A DNA stretch of 8,899 nucleotides, taken from NCBI GenBank assembly GCA_027063105.1, contig JAMOSL010000120.1, positions 1-8,899 of the forward strand, given 5' to 3'. This stretch comes from Campylobacteraceae bacterium. Lineage in GTDB: Bacteria; Campylobacterota; Campylobacteria; Campylobacterales; Sulfurovaceae. Under the pieces are notes generated by a model, which ran no database searches, was not told the DNA's origin, and was given only the letters and a program-made list of their open reading frames with translations. Position numbers and translations under genes: made by a program. The number at the start of each line of letters is the position of its first letter. The stretch's first letter is position 1. Below, piece by piece: positions 7,152-8,899 of the stretch.

Positions 7152-8366
7152 ATGATAAACCCATTGAGAGGTATGAAAGACTTAACATTCGAAGATAGTA
7201 AAAGATTTGTATATATTACAACTATTGCTACAGATATTGCTAAGAGATATGGATATGAGTATATTGAGACTCCAATATTAGAAGAGACTTCTCTATTTCG
7301 TCGTTCTGTGGGAGAAAGTAGTGATATAGTTGGTAAAGAGATGTATCAATTTAGTGATAAAGGTGGAAATGATGTATGTATGCGTCCAGAGGGAACAGCT
7401 GGAGTTGTTCGAGCATTTGTATCTTTAAAACTAGATAGACAACAAGGGCAGAAATATAAGTTTTATTATTATGGTTCTATGTTTAGATATGAAAGACCTC
7501 AAAAAGGTAGATTGCGTTCATTTCATCAATTTGGTTGTGAGAGTTTTGGAGAGGGAAGTGTTTATGAAGATTTTACCATAATAGAAATGATAGGTGATAT
7601 CTTCAAGGCATTAGGAGTTGGATATAGACTTCAAATAAACTCTTTAGGTTGTAATGATTGTATGCCTCAATATAGAGATAATTTAGTATCATTTTTAAAT
7701 AATTGTAAAGATGAATTGTGTGAAGATTGTAATAGACGAATAGAAACAAATCCAATTAGAGTATTAGATTGTAAAAATACGAATTGCCAAGCTTTATTAG
7801 AAGATTCTCCAAAACTTATTAATAACCTATGTAAAAGTTGTGATAGTGATTTTAATAAGTTGAAAGAGTTACTTGATATGTCAAAAAAAGATTATGAAGT
7901 TAATACTAATTTAGTTAGAGGATTGGATTATTATAATAAAAGTGCATTTGAATTTGTAAGTGATGATATAGGTTCACAGTCAGCTATAGCTGGAGGTGGT
8001 AGATATGATAAACTCGTTGAATATTTAGATGGTAAATCCACACCTGCTGTTGGGTTTGCTATTGGAATAGAAAGAATCATGGAACTTGTCAAGATGCCAG
8101 AAATAAAAAGAGATGGATACTATATTGGTTCAATGGATGATAATGGTGTAGATAATCTTTTTGGTATAGCATCATCTAAACGACAATCTACTAAAGTAAC
8201 AATAGAGTATGCTCCTAAAAAATTAAAGGCTCATTTAAAAGGTGCTGATAAGGTTAATGCTAAATATTGTGTTGTAATTGGAGAAGATGAGGTTAGAGAT
8301 GGAGTTATTTGGATTAAAAATTTAGAGACAAAAGAGGAAAATAGAATAGATAAAGATAAGTTTTAA
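7152..8366 (+). CDS. hisS: Histidyl-tRNA synthetase
   Basis: HisS charges tRNA-His with histidine. The 404-residue class II enzyme shows motif 1 (around 36-48, YIETPILEE), MRPEGTAGVVRAF at 77-89, motif 2 (FRYERPQKGRLRSFHQFG, 111-128), the histidine-specific LVRGLDYYN (254-262), and motif 3 with GGGRYDKL (281-288) and VGFAIGIER (300-308). The C-terminal anticodon-binding domain follows from ~320. The insertion domain (~163-235) holds eight cysteines in paired spacing: 167/170, 190/193, 207/212 and 227/230. This looks like a metal-binding arrangement, and cysteine-rich insertions of this kind occur in some bacterial HisRS, but zinc binding is inference. Start: AAGGA at 7142-7146, five bases before the ATG. 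The gene is five bases ahead of the ybgC-like gene. Confidence 0.97.
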   Translation: MINPLRGMKDLTFEDSKRFVYITTIATDIAKRYGYEYIETPILEETSLFRRSVGESSDIVGKEMYQFSDKGGNDVCMRPEGTAGVVRAFVSLKLDRQQGQKYKFYYYGSMFRYERPQKGRLRSFHQFGCESFGEGSVYEDFTIIEMIGDIFKALGVGYRLQINSLGCNDCMPQYRDNLVSFLNNCKDELCEDCNRRIETNPIRVLDCKNTNCQALLEDSPKLINNLCKSCDSDFNKLKELLDMSKKDYEVNTNLVRGLDYYNKSAFEFVSDDIGSQSAIAGGGRYDKLVEYLDGKSTPAVGFAIGIERIMELVKMPEIKRDGYYIGSMDDNGVDNLFGIASSKRQSTKVTIEYAPKKLKAHLKGADKVNAKYCVVIGEDEVRDGVIWIKNLETKEENRIDKDKF

Positions 8367-8371
8367 GTAAG

Positions 8372-8656
8372 ATGAAAATAAGAATTTATTATGAGGATAC
8401 AGATGCTGGAGGCATAGTTTATCATACGAATTACATAAAATTTTGTGAGAGAGCTAGAAGTGAAGCATTTTTTAGTGCAAATATGATGCCTTTTGATAGT
8501 GATAATAGTGGATTTATTGCTAAAGATTTAAAATGTAGTTTTTTATCAACTGCAAAACTAGGTGATTTAGTAAATGTGACTACAGAAGTATTACCAACAG
8601 AAGCTTTAAATAATAGAAAAATATTTAAAATGATATTAAAGATTACTATGATATAA
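8372..8656 (+). CDS. ybgC: YbgC-like acyl-CoA thioesterase, shortened at the 3' end
   Basis: The N-terminus is an unmistakable hot-dog-fold thioesterase of the YbgC group, which hydrolyses short-chain acyl-CoA and is often associated with the Tol-Pal system. YYEDTDAGGIVYHTNY (6-21) carries the catalytic Asp11 and the conserved His18, followed by FCERARSE (24-31). Family members are ~130 residues, while this one stops at 94. By hand alignment, residues after TEV (~70-72) rejoin the family only near NNRKIFKMILKI, so about ten residues of the last strands seem to be missing internally as well as the usual C-terminal 20-25 residues. Reading on in any frame gives no clear remainder. An insertion-sequence end lies ~75 bases downstream. 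It may be a decaying gene or a functional short variant; a sequencing error is also possible. It starts five bases after hisS without a strong ribosome-binding site. Confidence 0.8.
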   Translation: MKIRIYYEDTDAGGIVYHTNYIKFCERARSEAFFSANMMPFDSDNSGFIAKDLKCSFLSTAKLGDLVNVTTEVLPTEALNNRKIFKMILKITMI

Positions 8657-8730
8657 TTTATTCATGAAAAAATATATGAAATTATGTGATTATGCAAAGA
8701 ACTATTAAGAGTAAGAGGTAGCTCAACTAC
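8657..8730. other. Short region between ybgC and the insertion-sequence end
   Basis: About 74 AT-rich bases without a credible open frame, RNA gene or terminator. Its length matches the coding sequence missing from the end of ybgC, so it may be the decayed 3' end of that gene, but none of the three frames gives a recognisable family ending. Confidence 0.35.
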
Positions 8731-8757
8731 AATGCCAATGAATTAAGCCCAAAACCA

Positions 8758-8779
8758 CCTAAAAACTAGCCTTTTTAGG
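8758..8779. terminator. Hairpin over the transposase-like stop codon, weak terminator candidate
   Basis: CCTAAAAA (8758-8765) and TTTTTAGG (8772-8779) form a perfect 8-base stem with a six-base loop. It overlaps the last codons and stop of the minus-strand frame, where a transcript end would be expected. The stem is mostly A-T and no uninterrupted T tract follows on either strand, so termination is only a possibility. Confidence 0.3.
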
Positions 8780-8899
8780 GACAGAAAACTTAGCAGAAGA
8801 GTATTTCTTCCTCTCAAAACTCCTGTCGGGTTTTATAGGAAGTAAATTTCCTAAAATCTCATACTCAATCATCTGATATATCCTCTCTTCACGAACATT
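8759..8899 (-). CDS. Transposase-like protein, last 46 codons (start outside window)
   Basis: An uninterrupted minus-strand frame enters from the right edge and ends at a TAG whose complement is at 8759-8761. The 46 visible residues begin NVREERIYQMIEYEILGNL and continue into a basic tail containing PDRSFERKKYSS and ending VPKKASF. The catalytic DDE core would be upstream, outside the window. An RSFERK-type basic tail and closeness to a terminal-repeat-like sequence fit the C-terminus of an IS4-type DDE transposase. The family call comes from memory of similar tails and is not certain; the frame could also be a remnant. Confidence 0.5.
   Translation of the reverse strand, partial: NVREERIYQMIEYEILGNLLPIKPDRSFERKKYSSAKFSVPKKASF

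Larger units (their letters stand above)
8731..8899 (-). mobile_element. Probable end of an insertion sequence (IS4/IS231-like), cut by the window edge
   Basis: Two signs coincide. A 17-base AATGCCAATGAATTAAG at 8731-8747 resembles, from memory, the terminal inverted repeats of IS231-type elements of the IS4 family (ATGCCCATCAACTTAAG), differing by two substitutions and one missing base. Eleven bases inside it is the stop codon of a minus-strand frame with a basic, transposase-like C-terminus. The other end lies beyond the window, so neither the partner repeat nor a target-site duplication can be checked. Confidence 0.5.

Noticed and set aside
8657..8730. A frameshifted continuation of ybgC
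   Set aside because: Translation in all three forward frames gives repeated stops and no sequence recognisable as the family C-terminus.

Overview
The window is AT-rich, tightly packed bacterial DNA. Short intergenic gaps, heavy A/T third positions, a FIST-PAS-PAS-GGDEF-EAL receptor and the order ubiX-coaD-tmk-hisS all point to the Campylobacterota (an Arcobacter-, Sulfurimonas- or Sulfurovum-like organism). This assignment rests on composition, gene order and remembered family features; no database search was run.

Layout. (1) Positions 1-1253, plus strand: the 3' part of metH, cobalamin-dependent methionine synthase, cut by the window edge. (2) Positions 1271-5443, minus strand: an apparent three-gene operon transcribed toward metH. 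In transcription order it holds an unrecognised 87-residue protein, a large soluble cyclic-di-GMP enzyme with an N-terminal FIST sensor, and a DJ-1/YajL-family protein. The gaps are only 16 and 14 bases, and metH and the DJ-1 gene converge with 17 bases between their stop codons. (3) Positions 5444-5561: a 118-base divergent control region with a clear TATAAT box for the rightward genes and an 11-base palindrome just upstream of it. (4) Positions 5562-8656, plus strand: a run of housekeeping genes, ubiX (TTG start), coaD, tmk, hisS and a short ybgC-like thioesterase gene, separated by 5, 1, 12 and 5 bases. (5) Positions 8657-8899: the ybgC-like frame stops early, and a little further on lies what looks like the end of an insertion sequence, with the 3' end of a minus-strand transposase-like frame and a probable terminal inverted repeat.

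How the genes fit together. The rightward operon groups unrelated core functions: prenylated-FMN synthesis for a UbiD-type decarboxylase (probably in quinone synthesis), coenzyme A synthesis, dTMP phosphorylation, histidyl-tRNA charging and acyl-CoA thioester hydrolysis. The leftward operon is the accessory, regulatory part. It couples a FIST ligand sensor to both synthesis and breakdown of cyclic-di-GMP, with a small unknown protein ahead of it and a DJ-1-family protein behind it. FIST domains have been proposed to sense small molecules such as amino acids, so the adjacency to metH is suggestive but unproven.

The most unusual points are the unknown 87-residue protein in the FIST operon, the degenerate I-site and altered loop-6 motif of the cyclic-di-GMP enzyme, a 9-A tract near its 5' end, the candidate operator in the divergent region, and the shortened ybgC next to an insertion-sequence end. 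I found no tRNA, rRNA, CRISPR array or clear intrinsic terminator.
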